A DNA stretch of 27,788 nt from Puniceicoccales bacterium. Lineage in GTDB: Bacteria; Verrucomicrobiota; Verrucomicrobiia; Opitutales; JAIRKQ01. The DNA is taken from NCBI GenBank assembly GCA_031289835.1, contig JAITOW010000055.1, positions 1 through 27,788 of the forward strand, given 5' to 3'. The notes beneath the pieces are model-generated. The model saw only the letters and a list, made by a program, of their open reading frames with translations. It did no database searches and was not told the DNA's origin. A program made the position numbers and the translations under genes. Below are positions 7,529 to 15,419 of the stretch, piece after piece (the first letter of the stretch is position 1; each line of letters opens with the position of its first letter).

Positions 7529-8134
7529 ATGGATGCAATGGCACGCTATTATGGGGAAATTCCCACCGACCAAGTCGAAAAACTTTGCCGTTACCATTTG
7601 CTAATTTCCGAGTGGAACACTAAAGTTAACCTTATTTCCCGCAAAGACATTGAAAATTTTTGGTCCAAGCACATCATTCCCTGCCTAAGCATAAATAAGG
7701 TCGTGCGATTTAAGCCGGAAGCGTCCGTCGTGGACGTTGGAACCGGAGGGGGATTGCCGGGGATTCCCTTGGCAATAGCGAATGGCGGAACAAATTTCAC
7801 CCTGGTGGACTCGATTGGCAAAAAAGCTCTCGCCGTTGATGATATGGCGAAAAAACTCGCACTGAAGCGCGTCAAAGTTAGAAATTCCAGGGTGGAAGAA
7901 GTGGCGGAGAAGTTCGATTACATCGTCGCCCGTGCGGTTGCGAATTTGACTGATTTTTTAAAAAATGTTAGCGGCCTTTGCAAAAAAGATACGCAAATTT
8001 TTTATATCAGGGGTAGCGATTTCGGCGGTGAGTTGCAGGGAATCAGTAATTTTTACGTCCATAATATCGGGAAATTGCTCGACGACGATGATTTTGCCGA
8101 TAAAGTGATCGTTGAAATTCGCAATGAAAAATAA
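7529..8134 (+). CDS. rsmG: 16S rRNA (guanine-N7) methyltransferase RsmG
   Basis: 201 residues from the ATG at 7529, one base after the recJ stop; a second in-frame ATG lies at 7538. RsmG (GidB) methylates N7 of G527 in 16S rRNA using S-adenosylmethionine. The sequence shows the family start (WNTKVNLISRKD..., then KHIIPCLS), the SAM-binding glycine motif VVDVGTGGGLPGIPLAIA, LVDSIGKKA and the FDYIVARAVANL catalytic-fold segment. Length is typical (E. coli 207). Longer upstream reading would run inside recJ. It overlaps the next gene by 11 nt, consistent with one transcript. Loss of rsmG gives low-level streptomycin resistance in other bacteria; this copy looks intact. Confidence 0.93.
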   Translation: MDAMARYYGEIPTDQVEKLCRYHLLISEWNTKVNLISRKDIENFWSKHIIPCLSINKVVRFKPEASVVDVGTGGGLPGIPLAIANGGTNFTLVDSIGKKALAVDDMAKKLALKRVKVRNSRVEEVAEKFDYIVARAVANLTDFLKNVSGLCKKDTQIFYIRGSDFGGELQGISNFYVHNIGKLLDDDDFADKVIVEIRNEK

Positions 8135-8786
8135 AAATCCAATTTGGCACAGCGGCGACAAAAGCCTGTATGTTTTTCAGTTTGGCAGGTTATACACCCA
8201 TACGGGCGTTTTTGTAAACGGTGAAACAAAGTCCGCTTTTCTGGTGGACGCTCCTTTCGGGTCGCACGAATTTCTGAAGAATTCGCTGTTGCGTAACATT
8301 ACCGTCGAAGCCATCCTCATAACGCATGGCCACTGGGACCACATCGGGGATGATCACCTATTCAAAAAGGATGGGGCAAAGGTGTATGCGCACAGGGATG
8401 ATCGAATGGTGATTGAACATCCCGACGTTATTACCCCGTTTGCCGGCTCAAACATGGGGTTAACGCCTTGTGTGGTTGATTGCGTCATCGGCGATGATTT
8501 TTGCTTCAACTTGGCAGGAGTGGAGCTTTATTCCCGCCATGTCCCTGGCCATTCCCCGGGGGATGTGATTTTTTACATAAAATGCGCAGGGATTGCCTTT
8601 GTGGGTGACACATTATTTAGGGACGGCATCGGTAGATGCGACCTTTTCGGTGGCAGCGAAGAAATGCTCATCTCCGGCATAAAAGAGAAAATTTTATCCC
8701 TGCCAGGGGATACAATTATCATACCAGGCCACAGCGGGTTCACGACGGTTGAGTATGAGCGCGAAAATAACAGGCATCTGAGGTAG
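8124..8786 (+). CDS. Metallo-beta-lactamase-fold hydrolase (glyoxalase II-like)
   Basis: 220 residues from the ATG at 8124, inside the end of rsmG; a TTG at 8112 is also in frame but less likely. The zinc motif HxHxDH is THGHWDH (H68, H70, D72, H73). Later metal ligands lie in VPGHSPGD and VGDTLFRDGIGRCDLFGG, and the last in IIPGHSG. This is the short glyoxalase-II-like branch (YcbL-type) of the fold, whose members hydrolyse thioesters such as S-lactoylglutathione; the substrate cannot be read from sequence. The protein is compact with no extra domain. It sits between rsmG and glgA on the same strand with no functional link I can name. Confidence 0.9.
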   Translation: MKNKNPIWHSGDKSLYVFQFGRLYTHTGVFVNGETKSAFLVDAPFGSHEFLKNSLLRNITVEAILITHGHWDHIGDDHLFKKDGAKVYAHRDDRMVIEHPDVITPFAGSNMGLTPCVVDCVIGDDFCFNLAGVELYSRHVPGHSPGDVIFYIKCAGIAFVGDTLFRDGIGRCDLFGGSEEMLISGIKEKILSLPGDTIIIPGHSGFTTVEYERENNRHLR

Positions 8787-8810
8787 GGTCGGCAGATTTC
8801 AATTCTAGCA

Positions 8811-8870
8811 ATGCCGATAAAGTTTACGGTTGTCACCGATTCGCTTTCAGTGCATCATGGCGGACGATGA
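8811..8870 (+). CDS. Possible 19-residue upstream peptide coupled to glgA
   Basis: An ATG at 8811 opens a 19-codon frame (MPIKFTVVTDSLSVHHGGR). Its TGA overlaps the glgA start as ATGA. No Shine-Dalgarno is visible in front of it. It may be chance, or a coupling/leader peptide for glgA, which itself lacks a strong ribosome-binding site. Composition gives no function. Confidence 0.2.
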   Translation: MPIKFTVVTDSLSVHHGGR

Positions 8871-10321
8871 AAATATTGCTAGCTAGTGCGGAAGCCGTAC
8901 CCTTTGCGAAGGTGGGTGGGCTTGCGGATGTTGTTCCCCTGATCGCAAGGTCTGTGACTGGGCTTGGCCACGAAGTTCACGTTGTTTTGCCGCTATACGC
9001 TTCGATTGATCGCACAAATTTGACCCACTGCGACCAGCCAATGATCGTAAATATGGGCTATGGCATCGAGTTTTGCCGCCTTTGGAAAACTACAAATCTC
9101 GGGGTCGAATTTTTATTTATCGAGTTCGATAGATACTTTGGTCGTGCTGGAATTTATGGGGAAAATGGGGAGGGCTATCGCGATAATTGGGAACGCTTTA
9201 GCTTCTTTAGCAGAGCCGCCATCGACCTGTGTGATTTTACGAATTGGATCCCGGACGTCATCCATTCCCATGATTGGCATACCGGACTAATCCCCGTTAT
9301 GCTTCGCGAGCAGCGTGTGTATCGGTTGAGTAAATCCGCTTCCGTGTTCACAATTCATAATATGGCCCACCATGGATACTCCCCCCGAGGGTTGCTTAAT
9401 TTTGTTGGTTTGCCTGAAAAATTGTTTCATCCGTTTGCATTGGAAGCCTTCGGAGCGATCAATATCATGAAGGGGGCCATTTTATACGCGGACAAAATCA
9501 CGGCGGTGAGCCAAACCTACGCCGATGAAATAAAAACAACGGAGCACGGATGTGGACTAAACGATCCTTTGATGTACCGTGCCGCTGATTTGATCGGAAT
9601 TTGCAATGCCGTTGATAGCGACATTTGGTCACCGAAAAATGATCCCCTAATCCCTGCGAAATTTTCGCACAACAACCTGGCAGGCAAGGGAAAGTGTAAG
9701 TTAGCTCTCCAGGAAAAAGTTGGTCTAAATGTGGATGAAAATATTTTGCTGATCGGAGTTATTTCGCGGCTGGTCGAGCAAAAAGGACTGGACATGGTCT
9801 GCGATATTTTACCGGAACTATTGGATAACCTGCACATTCAATTTGTTCTTCTCGGGGCCGGCGATTCGGTTTTAGAGGACAGGTTTAGATTTTACACGAA
9901 CAACTATGGGGGCCGAGTTGCCGTGAAAATTGGCTACGACAATTCCCTGTCCCACATGATTGAAGCCAGCGCTGATTGCTTTCTGATGCCGAGTAGGTAC
10001 GAACCCTGCGGCATGAATCAGATGTATTCGATGCTGTACGGAACTTTGCCCATCGTACATGCGACGGGTGGGCTACGTGACACCGTAGAAAATTATGACG
10101 AACAATCGCATATCGGTTCAGGTTTCGTGTTTCACCAGTTAGATCACAGGTCGCTTTACAACACGGTTTGCTGGGCCTGTGCCACCTACTATGACCGTAA
10201 ACAGGACTTCGTAGCCATGCAAAAATACGCAATGCAAAAGGATTTTTCCATGAACAAAATGGCAAACGCCTATCTGAAAGTTTACGAGTACAGCCTAAAG
10301 GCCCATGAAAGATCTAGGTGA
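8867..10321 (+). CDS. glgA: Glycogen synthase (ADP-glucose), GT5 family
   Basis: 484 residues, near the E. coli length of 477. It shows the N-terminal ADP-glucose motif KVGGLADV (15-22), HSHDWHTGLIP, the GT-B C-terminal domain with GVISRLVEQKGLDM, and SRYEPCGMNQMYSMLYGTLPIV followed by TGGLRDTV. It transfers glucose from ADP-glucose to the end of an alpha-1,4-glucan, in the cytoplasm. No other glycogen gene (glgC, glgB, glgP) is in the window, so the substrate must come from elsewhere. The ATG at 8867 overlaps a tiny upstream frame. A 128-nt gap without features separates its stop from the end of the convergent orphan gene; I see no clear terminator there. Confidence 0.95.
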   Translation: MKILLASAEAVPFAKVGGLADVVPLIARSVTGLGHEVHVVLPLYASIDRTNLTHCDQPMIVNMGYGIEFCRLWKTTNLGVEFLFIEFDRYFGRAGIYGENGEGYRDNWERFSFFSRAAIDLCDFTNWIPDVIHSHDWHTGLIPVMLREQRVYRLSKSASVFTIHNMAHHGYSPRGLLNFVGLPEKLFHPFALEAFGAINIMKGAILYADKITAVSQTYADEIKTTEHGCGLNDPLMYRAADLIGICNAVDSDIWSPKNDPLIPAKFSHNNLAGKGKCKLALQEKVGLNVDENILLIGVISRLVEQKGLDMVCDILPELLDNLHIQFVLLGAGDSVLEDRFRFYTNNYGGRVAVKIGYDNSLSHMIEASADCFLMPSRYEPCGMNQMYSMLYGTLPIVHATGGLRDTVENYDEQSHIGSGFVFHQLDHRSLYNTVCWACATYYDRKQDFVAMQKYAMQKDFSMNKMANAYLKVYEYSLKAHERSR

Positions 10322-10449
10322 AGGACAATTATCCATATTTTTATTAACCCTGTGCCAGCTTTGCCTAAATCCGATTTCCCTTTTGGGGACTGAGATCGTG
10401 CAAGATACCATCCTTCCTATTACCTTCCAGTGTAAGTGCCTTGATTTGG

Positions 10450-11286
10450 CTACGTTACTTGTGCTTGTGATCTTGTCATTGCTGGCATGGTCTGTCGATC
10501 GGATCGTTGACTTCGGCACTTGTTACCCGGAGACGGTGTTTTCGGGTAGGTCCTGTAGAATGACGCTTGGGGTGCCGCCGCAGAGGTTTCCAATTCGCTG
10601 CTTCCAGCGGAAGGGGTACCCGTAAAATCTTCACGGGATGAAGGCATTGAAGGCTCCCCATCTTCCGAGCTCGAGGCGGAAGAAGGAGAAACTGTTGAAA
10701 GTCTTCTCAATGATTGAAACGAATCATCGTGTTGGGCGCTTGCCTCGGCCCTTGATAATCTACCAAGGAAACGGGCGTCCTGTCCATCAACAAGCGTTCT
10801 AAATTCTTCCGGTGTGCATACCTTCCGAGTCAAAAGTTTTCGCAAAAAGTGTATCATTAAACCGGCTAAAGCGCATCCTACCGCACATTCTCCCGCAATG
10901 AACGGGTGCGCCACAGCCGCTGAAAAAATTGAAGTGGCACAGGCGGCGATTTTGGATCCAATCCAACTTCCAGTACTCTTTAAGAAAGGAAACACCTTGG
11001 AACCAATCTCTGTTTTGTGAGCGTAGTTTCCCGCAACAAAGCCAAAACTACCTCCAGTTAGGAATGAAACAACACCTGTTTGCCACGTCGAAGATGCCTT
11101 CCTAGAAGCTAATTTTGAGTCCACAACCCTGCTCCTTGGAGTATTAATTTGGGCCCCCGGCGTGATACTTTGTGAAATCCCCGGCGCAGGCGGAGGAACA
11201 TCATCCGTACCGCTCACTCTTGGTGCCAGCGGCATTGGCGATTCGTCGTGTTGTTGAATCATTGGTGTGGCAACCACAGAACTCAT
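10450..11286 (-). CDS. Inc-like membrane protein with disordered flanks, unknown function
   Basis: I start at the ATG at 11284-11286 because GGGAGG (11293-11298, complement) lies 6 nt before it. The ATG at 11290, two codons upstream, directly abuts that site. This gives 278 residues. Residues 1-65 are Pro/Ser/Thr-rich and probably disordered. Hydrophobic segments rich in Gly, Ala and Cys lie at about 71-87 and 113-149, separated by a short polar loop and ended by HFLRKLLTRK. The C-terminal 120 residues are again Ser/Pro-rich and basic at the end. There is no Sec signal peptide. A central bilobed hydrophobic domain between disordered arms is the layout of chlamydial inclusion-membrane proteins and of some type III-secreted membrane effectors. 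That is resemblance of layout only; no family is recognised. It is an orphan between glgA and a Nudix gene. Confidence 0.6.
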   Translation of the reverse strand: MSSVVATPMIQQHDESPMPLAPRVSGTDDVPPPAPGISQSITPGAQINTPRSRVVDSKLASRKASSTWQTGVVSFLTGGSFGFVAGNYAHKTEIGSKVFPFLKSTGSWIGSKIAACATSIFSAAVAHPFIAGECAVGCALAGLMIHFLRKLLTRKVCTPEEFRTLVDGQDARFLGRLSRAEASAQHDDSFQSLRRLSTVSPSSASSSEDGEPSMPSSREDFTGTPSAGSSELETSAAAPQASFYRTYPKTPSPGNKCRSQRSDRQTMPAMTRSQAQVT

Positions 11287-11385
11287 GTCCATCCTCCCAT
11301 ATTAAAATTGAAAGACAGTTTTTTGATTTTTACAATTTTTTCAAGTTAAAATGAAATGAAATAGCAAGATTTACGACACCTTGAC

Positions 11386-11946
11386 TCAAAATAGAAATTT
11401 TGCCATGGCGGACAAAGTTAAGCTATTATCGATTTCGTCGGATCTTATGAGGTTTATCAACTCATCCTTTGGAACAATTAGGGTAGCCAGTTCTTCCATC
11501 TCGTCGAAATGGGGCTGGGATATTTGTTCACATTTTTCCATGTGCACGATGTGCGTTTTGTTTACTTGAACGGCCGGATTTTGATGCAATGTTGCGATGA
11601 TCCTTGCATTTTTACCGTCGTATCCCGTTTCTTCGAGAAGTTCGCGCCTCGCACAGGCGATGATGTCCTCATCTTTTTCCATGCGGCCAGCTGGAAGCTC
11701 GAGGGATAATTTTTCGCTCCCAAATCGAAATTGTCGCACCAAAAGAACTTTGTTTTCCCTTGTCTCTGCCACGATCTGGACGCTATCGCAGATATCGATG
11801 CTAAAAAAAATTCCCTCACGTCCATCCACCGGGTGCTGAAATTTATTGTCACACATCGTACAAAATTTGTTTTTATACGCGATTTTTTGCCAAAGTTTCT
11901 CCCAAATTGGGACCTTGGCGTTTGCGATGCCTGAAAGAATATTCAT
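11386..11946 (-). CDS. Nudix hydrolase, ADP-ribose pyrophosphatase-like
   Basis: 186 residues. A complete Nudix box GX5EX7REUXEEXGU runs from residue 87 to 109, including ARRELLEETGYD. It is preceded by the PAG of LELPAGRM, typical of ADP-sugar pyrophosphatases (NudF/ADPRP type). An N-terminal strand-rich segment (about 30-75) precedes it, as in the dimeric enzymes. These enzymes split ADP-ribose or ADP-sugars into AMP and a sugar phosphate. The precise substrate cannot be told: ADP-glucose, ADP-ribose and ADP-heptose are all plausible given glgA and rfaD nearby. No Shine-Dalgarno is obvious before the ATG. It is transcribed divergently from pgk across about 100 nt, in which I see no convincing promoter. 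Confidence 0.85.
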   Translation of the reverse strand: MNILSGIANAKVPIWEKLWQKIAYKNKFCTMCDNKFQHPVDGREGIFFSIDICDSVQIVAETRENKVLLVRQFRFGSEKLSLELPAGRMEKDEDIIACARRELLEETGYDGKNARIIATLHQNPAVQVNKTHIVHMEKCEQISQPHFDEMEELATLIVPKDELINLIRSDEIDNSLTLSAMAKFLF

Positions 11947-12046
11947 AGTATTGTAATTTATGAAAAGTTTGAAGATTAAGTATTGATAATTGAAAATTTC
12001 CTATCAGCATTGGGTTTGTGTTTAAAAAAAGCAATTGGGGATTTCC

Positions 12047-13246
12047 GTGCAAAGGATAAAAACAATAAGAGATGTAGATTGCCAGGGAAAGAAAGTGTTT
12101 GTGCGCGTGGACTTCAATGTCCCGCTAAATGAGCACAGTGCAATATCGGATGACGCCAGGATCGTCGCCGCCTTGCCGACCATAGAATATTTGACGCAAT
12201 CCGGTGCGAAGGTGATACTTGCGAGTCACCTCGGACGTCCAGACGGCGAGCGTATGGCAAAATATTCCATGGACAACGTTGCCAAAGTTTTGGCCCAATA
12301 CCTGGGACAGGCCGTTCTATTTTTACCAAATTGCGTCGGTGAAGACGTGAGTTTGGCCGTCAACAAAATGACGAATGGCAGTGTTGTTTTGCTCGAAAAT
12401 CTCAGGTTTTACAAAGGCGAAACGGAAAATGATCCGGAATTTGCCAAACAACTGGCTTCCTTGGCTGATATCTATGTAAACGATGCATTTGGGACCGCTC
12501 ATAGAGCTCACGCTTCGACGGAGGGAATCACCCATTTTGTCAAATCAAAGGTGGCGGGACTTCTGATAGGGCGCGAATTGGAGTTTTTGGGTTCAAAGAT
12601 TTCGGATCCGGAGCGTCCATTTACGGTCATACTTGGCGGAGCGAAGGTCAGCGACAAGATCAACATCATAAGCAATTTGCTTGACAAAGCGGATAATTTG
12701 CTGATTGGCGGATCGATGGCGTTCACGTTTTTAGCTGCCAATGGGCACTCAACTGGCACAAGCCTGGTCGAAAAAGATAAGCTGAAGCTGGCCAAAGAAG
12801 TGCTTAAATCCGCGAAGGACAAGGATGTAAACATGCTCATTCCCATCGACTTTGTTATCACGAACGAATTCGACTCGGAAAAAATGACGATTGGCGAAGT
12901 GAAAACCGTTGACTTTGATATTCCCAACGGTTGGTGCGGGATCGACATCGGGCCAAAAACGGTGGAAAAGTATTCGAATGTGGTTACCCATTCGAGAACG
13001 ATTTTGTGGAATGGCCCGCTCGGAATTTTCGAGATCAGTCAGGCGGCTAGCGGCACTTTTGACCTCGCCAAGGCAATCTCTTCCTCGGAGGCGATATCGA
13101 TCATAGGTGGAGGAGACTTAGGGAAGGCCATTCGCAGGAGTGGCTGCGATAATTACATGACGTTTATTAGCACCGGTGGAGGAGCGAGCTTGGAATTTCT
13201 TGAGGGGAAAGAACTGCCTGGCATCGCGGCTTTAGATAGGATTTAA
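12047..13246 (+). CDS. pgk: Phosphoglycerate kinase
   Basis: 399 residues from a GTG at 12047, which has TTGGGGA (about 12035-12041) as ribosome-binding site. The in-frame TTG at 12035 has none, and starting there would overrun the usual N-terminus. Family motifs in order: VRVDFNVPLN, SHLGRPDG, LENLRFYKGE, NDAFGTAHRAHAS, GGAKVSDKI, LWNGPLGIFE, IIGGGDLGKAI and the C-terminal STGGGASLEFLEGK. It makes ATP from 1,3-bisphosphoglycerate in glycolysis. tpiA starts 3 nt after its stop, so the pair form a glycolytic operon. Length and conserved residues are as expected. Confidence 0.95.
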   Translation: MQRIKTIRDVDCQGKKVFVRVDFNVPLNEHSAISDDARIVAALPTIEYLTQSGAKVILASHLGRPDGERMAKYSMDNVAKVLAQYLGQAVLFLPNCVGEDVSLAVNKMTNGSVVLLENLRFYKGETENDPEFAKQLASLADIYVNDAFGTAHRAHASTEGITHFVKSKVAGLLIGRELEFLGSKISDPERPFTVILGGAKVSDKINIISNLLDKADNLLIGGSMAFTFLAANGHSTGTSLVEKDKLKLAKEVLKSAKDKDVNMLIPIDFVITNEFDSEKMTIGEVKTVDFDIPNGWCGIDIGPKTVEKYSNVVTHSRTILWNGPLGIFEISQAASGTFDLAKAISSSEAISIIGGGDLGKAIRRSGCDNYMTFISTGGGASLEFLEGKELPGIAALDRI

Positions 13247-13249
13247 ATC

Positions 13250-14020
13250 ATGCATAGAAAATTTTTGATTGCCGGTAATTGGAAGATGAGCAACGGCATC
13301 GCCGATTCGGTGTCGTTGGTCGATGTAATAAAGAGTCGAACTTCGAAAATTCTCTCCATTGACATGTTGGTTTGCCCACCGTTTACTGCGCTTGATGCCG
13401 CCCGTAAAGCTGCTGCAGGCTCGCTATTGCGGATTGGCGCGCAAAATATGTACCACGAATCAAAGGGGGCGTTCACGGGAGAGGTGTCCTATTCCATGCT
13501 GCGCGATTGCAATATTTCGCATGTGATTTTAGGGCACAGCGAGCGCAGAACGATATTTGGTGAAAGCGATGAGCTTATAAATAAAAAGGTATGTGCGGCA
13601 CTGGGAAATAGCCTCTTGCCGATTCTGTGCATCGGGGAAACGGAGGCGGAGCGGGAAAAAAATCAAACTTTTACTGTCATTGAAGCGCAGTTGGAGAAAT
13701 GTTTGAGGGGTGTTTCAAACGAGCAGGCCGAAAACCTGGTAATTGCTTACGAGCCCGTTTGGGCGATAGGCACGGGCAAAACCGCAACACCCGAGATCGC
13801 TCAGGAAGCCCACTCCTTTGTTAGGGAGCAGTTGGCCAAAATTTTTAACGAAAAATTGGCGAATTCTGTGCGAATCCTGTATGGCGGTTCGATGAAGGCT
13901 GCCAATGCGGAGGCTCTACTAAACCAACCCGATATCGACGGTGGTTTGATAGGGGGAGCGTCGCTAATCGCAGACGAGTTCTGTTCGATCATAGGAACCG
14001 CCGATAAATTGAGCCTGTGA
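13250..14020 (+). CDS. tpiA: Triosephosphate isomerase
   Basis: 256 residues, standard length. It shows the substrate-binding AGNWKM near the N-terminus, the catalytic His in LGHSERRTIFGE, the catalytic Glu in AYEPVWAIGTGKTATPE with its flexible lid, and the phosphate-binding ILYGGSM and GGLIGGASL. It interconverts dihydroxyacetone phosphate and glyceraldehyde 3-phosphate. It lies 3 nt behind pgk. In many bacteria secG follows tpiA; here a convergent gene ends 23 nt away instead, and secG is not in the window. Confidence 0.96.
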   Translation: MHRKFLIAGNWKMSNGIADSVSLVDVIKSRTSKILSIDMLVCPPFTALDAARKAAAGSLLRIGAQNMYHESKGAFTGEVSYSMLRDCNISHVILGHSERRTIFGESDELINKKVCAALGNSLLPILCIGETEAEREKNQTFTVIEAQLEKCLRGVSNEQAENLVIAYEPVWAIGTGKTATPEIAQEAHSFVREQLAKIFNEKLANSVRILYGGSMKAANAEALLNQPDIDGGLIGGASLIADEFCSIIGTADKLSL

Positions 14021-14043
14021 TCCGATCCATCCGACTTGATCCC

Positions 14044-15378
14044 CTAGCCCTTCTTCACCACCTGTAACATCTGACCCTTTTGGAATAGTGTTACGCGGTG
14101 TGTACTCTGTGAAACGACGATAGCCACACACTCGGCCGCCCATGATATCGCGGCAGCAGCGGCATGCCTCGTTCCGAAGCCGCTCGGCATAACAATGTTG
14201 TGCTCAGGCGTACTGATTAGTGTGCCCGCCGATTCTATTATACCGTCCCCACGTATGACAAATGCGCCGTCGATCGTTGAAAACTCCTTCACCGTCTCAT
14301 CCATGAATGGACTTAAAATATTGCGTTCGGTTTCTCCGTAGCCGAAAAACGGATTAAGCACCAAGGGTTTGCTGAACTTTTTTATTTTTTCCACGTCGCC
14401 AATCACAAATAGGCAACCTACGGACTTACCTTCGCGCCCTTCCACGGAAATTTCCGATGCGATCGACAGTATGCGCTCCATGACCTCCGGCTTTATATTC
14501 TGCATCAAAAACTGCGTCTTGGAGGTAAATATCGGGCAAAACTCCCGCTTAACGTCAACTATGAATACCGTGTCGAAGGTGCCATCTTGCGAATTACTCC
14601 CTATGCAGCAAACCTTTTCATCGCCCCTAATCACGCCGCGGGAAAGCCCAAGAATAATTGCACTGCGAAATTCGTATAACCAATGGGTGGAATTTGGGCT
14701 CAATAGCGGAGAAATAAAGTGAACTTCGGATAGGGAATCAAATTCCGCCGATTTGGGCGCGGCAATAACAATTTTTAAATCACCAAATATTTCCTGAAAA
14801 TCGATGCCATCCAGGTTGGTTCCGCCGAATATCAGCGCCGATGAGCACATTGACGCATGCGCCAGTTTAGAAGTTTCTTCCAGGAAAAACTTGTTTGCGT
14901 CCTCCGATTCCTGGAACTTTCTCCTCTGAGATGCCAAAACATTGAGAACCCTTCCTTTCAGCTCCTCCAAGGATTGTGCACGGTTGAAACTTTCAATTAC
15001 GCTGCTGTTCTGCAGCGTGTGCACGATGTCAGTGAGTACGTTTAAATATGCCCGTTCGCTGTTGGATAGCAACATGAGCACGACGTAGCGCACATCCTCG
15101 TATTCGTCCGATGCGTTCAGAAAAAGTCCATTTTTGCACCTGCCAAATGCCAATGTGATTGGAATGTTTAGATTTAGGCGCATGTGCGGCACAGCTACAC
15201 CGTGGCCAATGCACGTTGTGACGGTCATTTCACGCTCAACTATGGCCGATACGGTCCTTTCCAGGGAAATATTACCATCCAAATTGCATGCCAATATTAG
15301 CTCGCGGAGAGCTCCCTCAAAGGACGAACTCCTTACGTCTATTATCCTTGAAGCATCTAAATATTGCCCAAATTTCAT
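14044..15378 (-). CDS. PTS EIIA domain fused to a diadenylate cyclase (DAC) domain
   Basis: 444 residues in three parts. Residues 1-150 are a fructose/mannitol-type EIIA domain with the phospho-acceptor His in GHGVAVPHMR (H65). Residues about 175-280 resemble the pyruvate-kinase C-terminal fold (SALIFGG..., LSRGVIRGDEKVCCIG, GTFDTVFIVDVKRE), a domain I associate with the archaeal DacZ group. Residues about 305-444 are a DisA_N/DAC domain: EGREGKSVGCLFVIGD, LVLNPFFGY, DGAFVIRGDG (370-379), GFGTRHAAAAAISW (401-414), AIVVSQST. DAC enzymes make c-di-AMP from two ATP. The classic RHR motif reads RHA here, so the third position is changed. The EIIA part suggests that phosphorylation or sugar status controls c-di-AMP synthesis; that is inference. 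It is last in a minus-strand cluster, 41 nt after rfaD. Confidence 0.85.
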   Translation of the reverse strand: MKFGQYLDASRIIDVRSSSFEGALRELILACNLDGNISLERTVSAIVEREMTVTTCIGHGVAVPHMRLNLNIPITLAFGRCKNGLFLNASDEYEDVRYVVLMLLSNSERAYLNVLTDIVHTLQNSSVIESFNRAQSLEELKGRVLNVLASQRRKFQESEDANKFFLEETSKLAHASMCSSALIFGGTNLDGIDFQEIFGDLKIVIAAPKSAEFDSLSEVHFISPLLSPNSTHWLYEFRSAIILGLSRGVIRGDEKVCCIGSNSQDGTFDTVFIVDVKREFCPIFTSKTQFLMQNIKPEVMERILSIASEISVEGREGKSVGCLFVIGDVEKIKKFSKPLVLNPFFGYGETERNILSPFMDETVKEFSTIDGAFVIRGDGIIESAGTLISTPEHNIVMPSGFGTRHAAAAAISWAAECVAIVVSQSTHRVTLFQKGQMLQVVKKG

Positions 15379-15385
15379 AAAAAAG

Positions 15386-15391
15386 ATTATA
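15386..15391 (-). promoter_or_regulatory. Possible -10 element giving a near-leaderless DAC transcript
   Basis: A perfect TATAAT on the minus strand ends 7 nt before the ATG at 15378. If it is used, transcription would start at or next to the start codon. No Shine-Dalgarno precedes this gene, which would fit. No good -35 is visible at 16-18 nt, so support is modest. Confidence 0.3.
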
Positions 15392-15419
15392 CCGAGGTAC
15401 GAATAGAGAAATACAAATA

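Noticed and set aside
10305..10625. 106-residue plus-strand open frame with hydrophobic segments after glgA
   Set aside because: It overlaps the glgA end and the 3' end of the Inc-like gene, has no ribosome-binding site, and looks like a shadow of the minus-strand gene.
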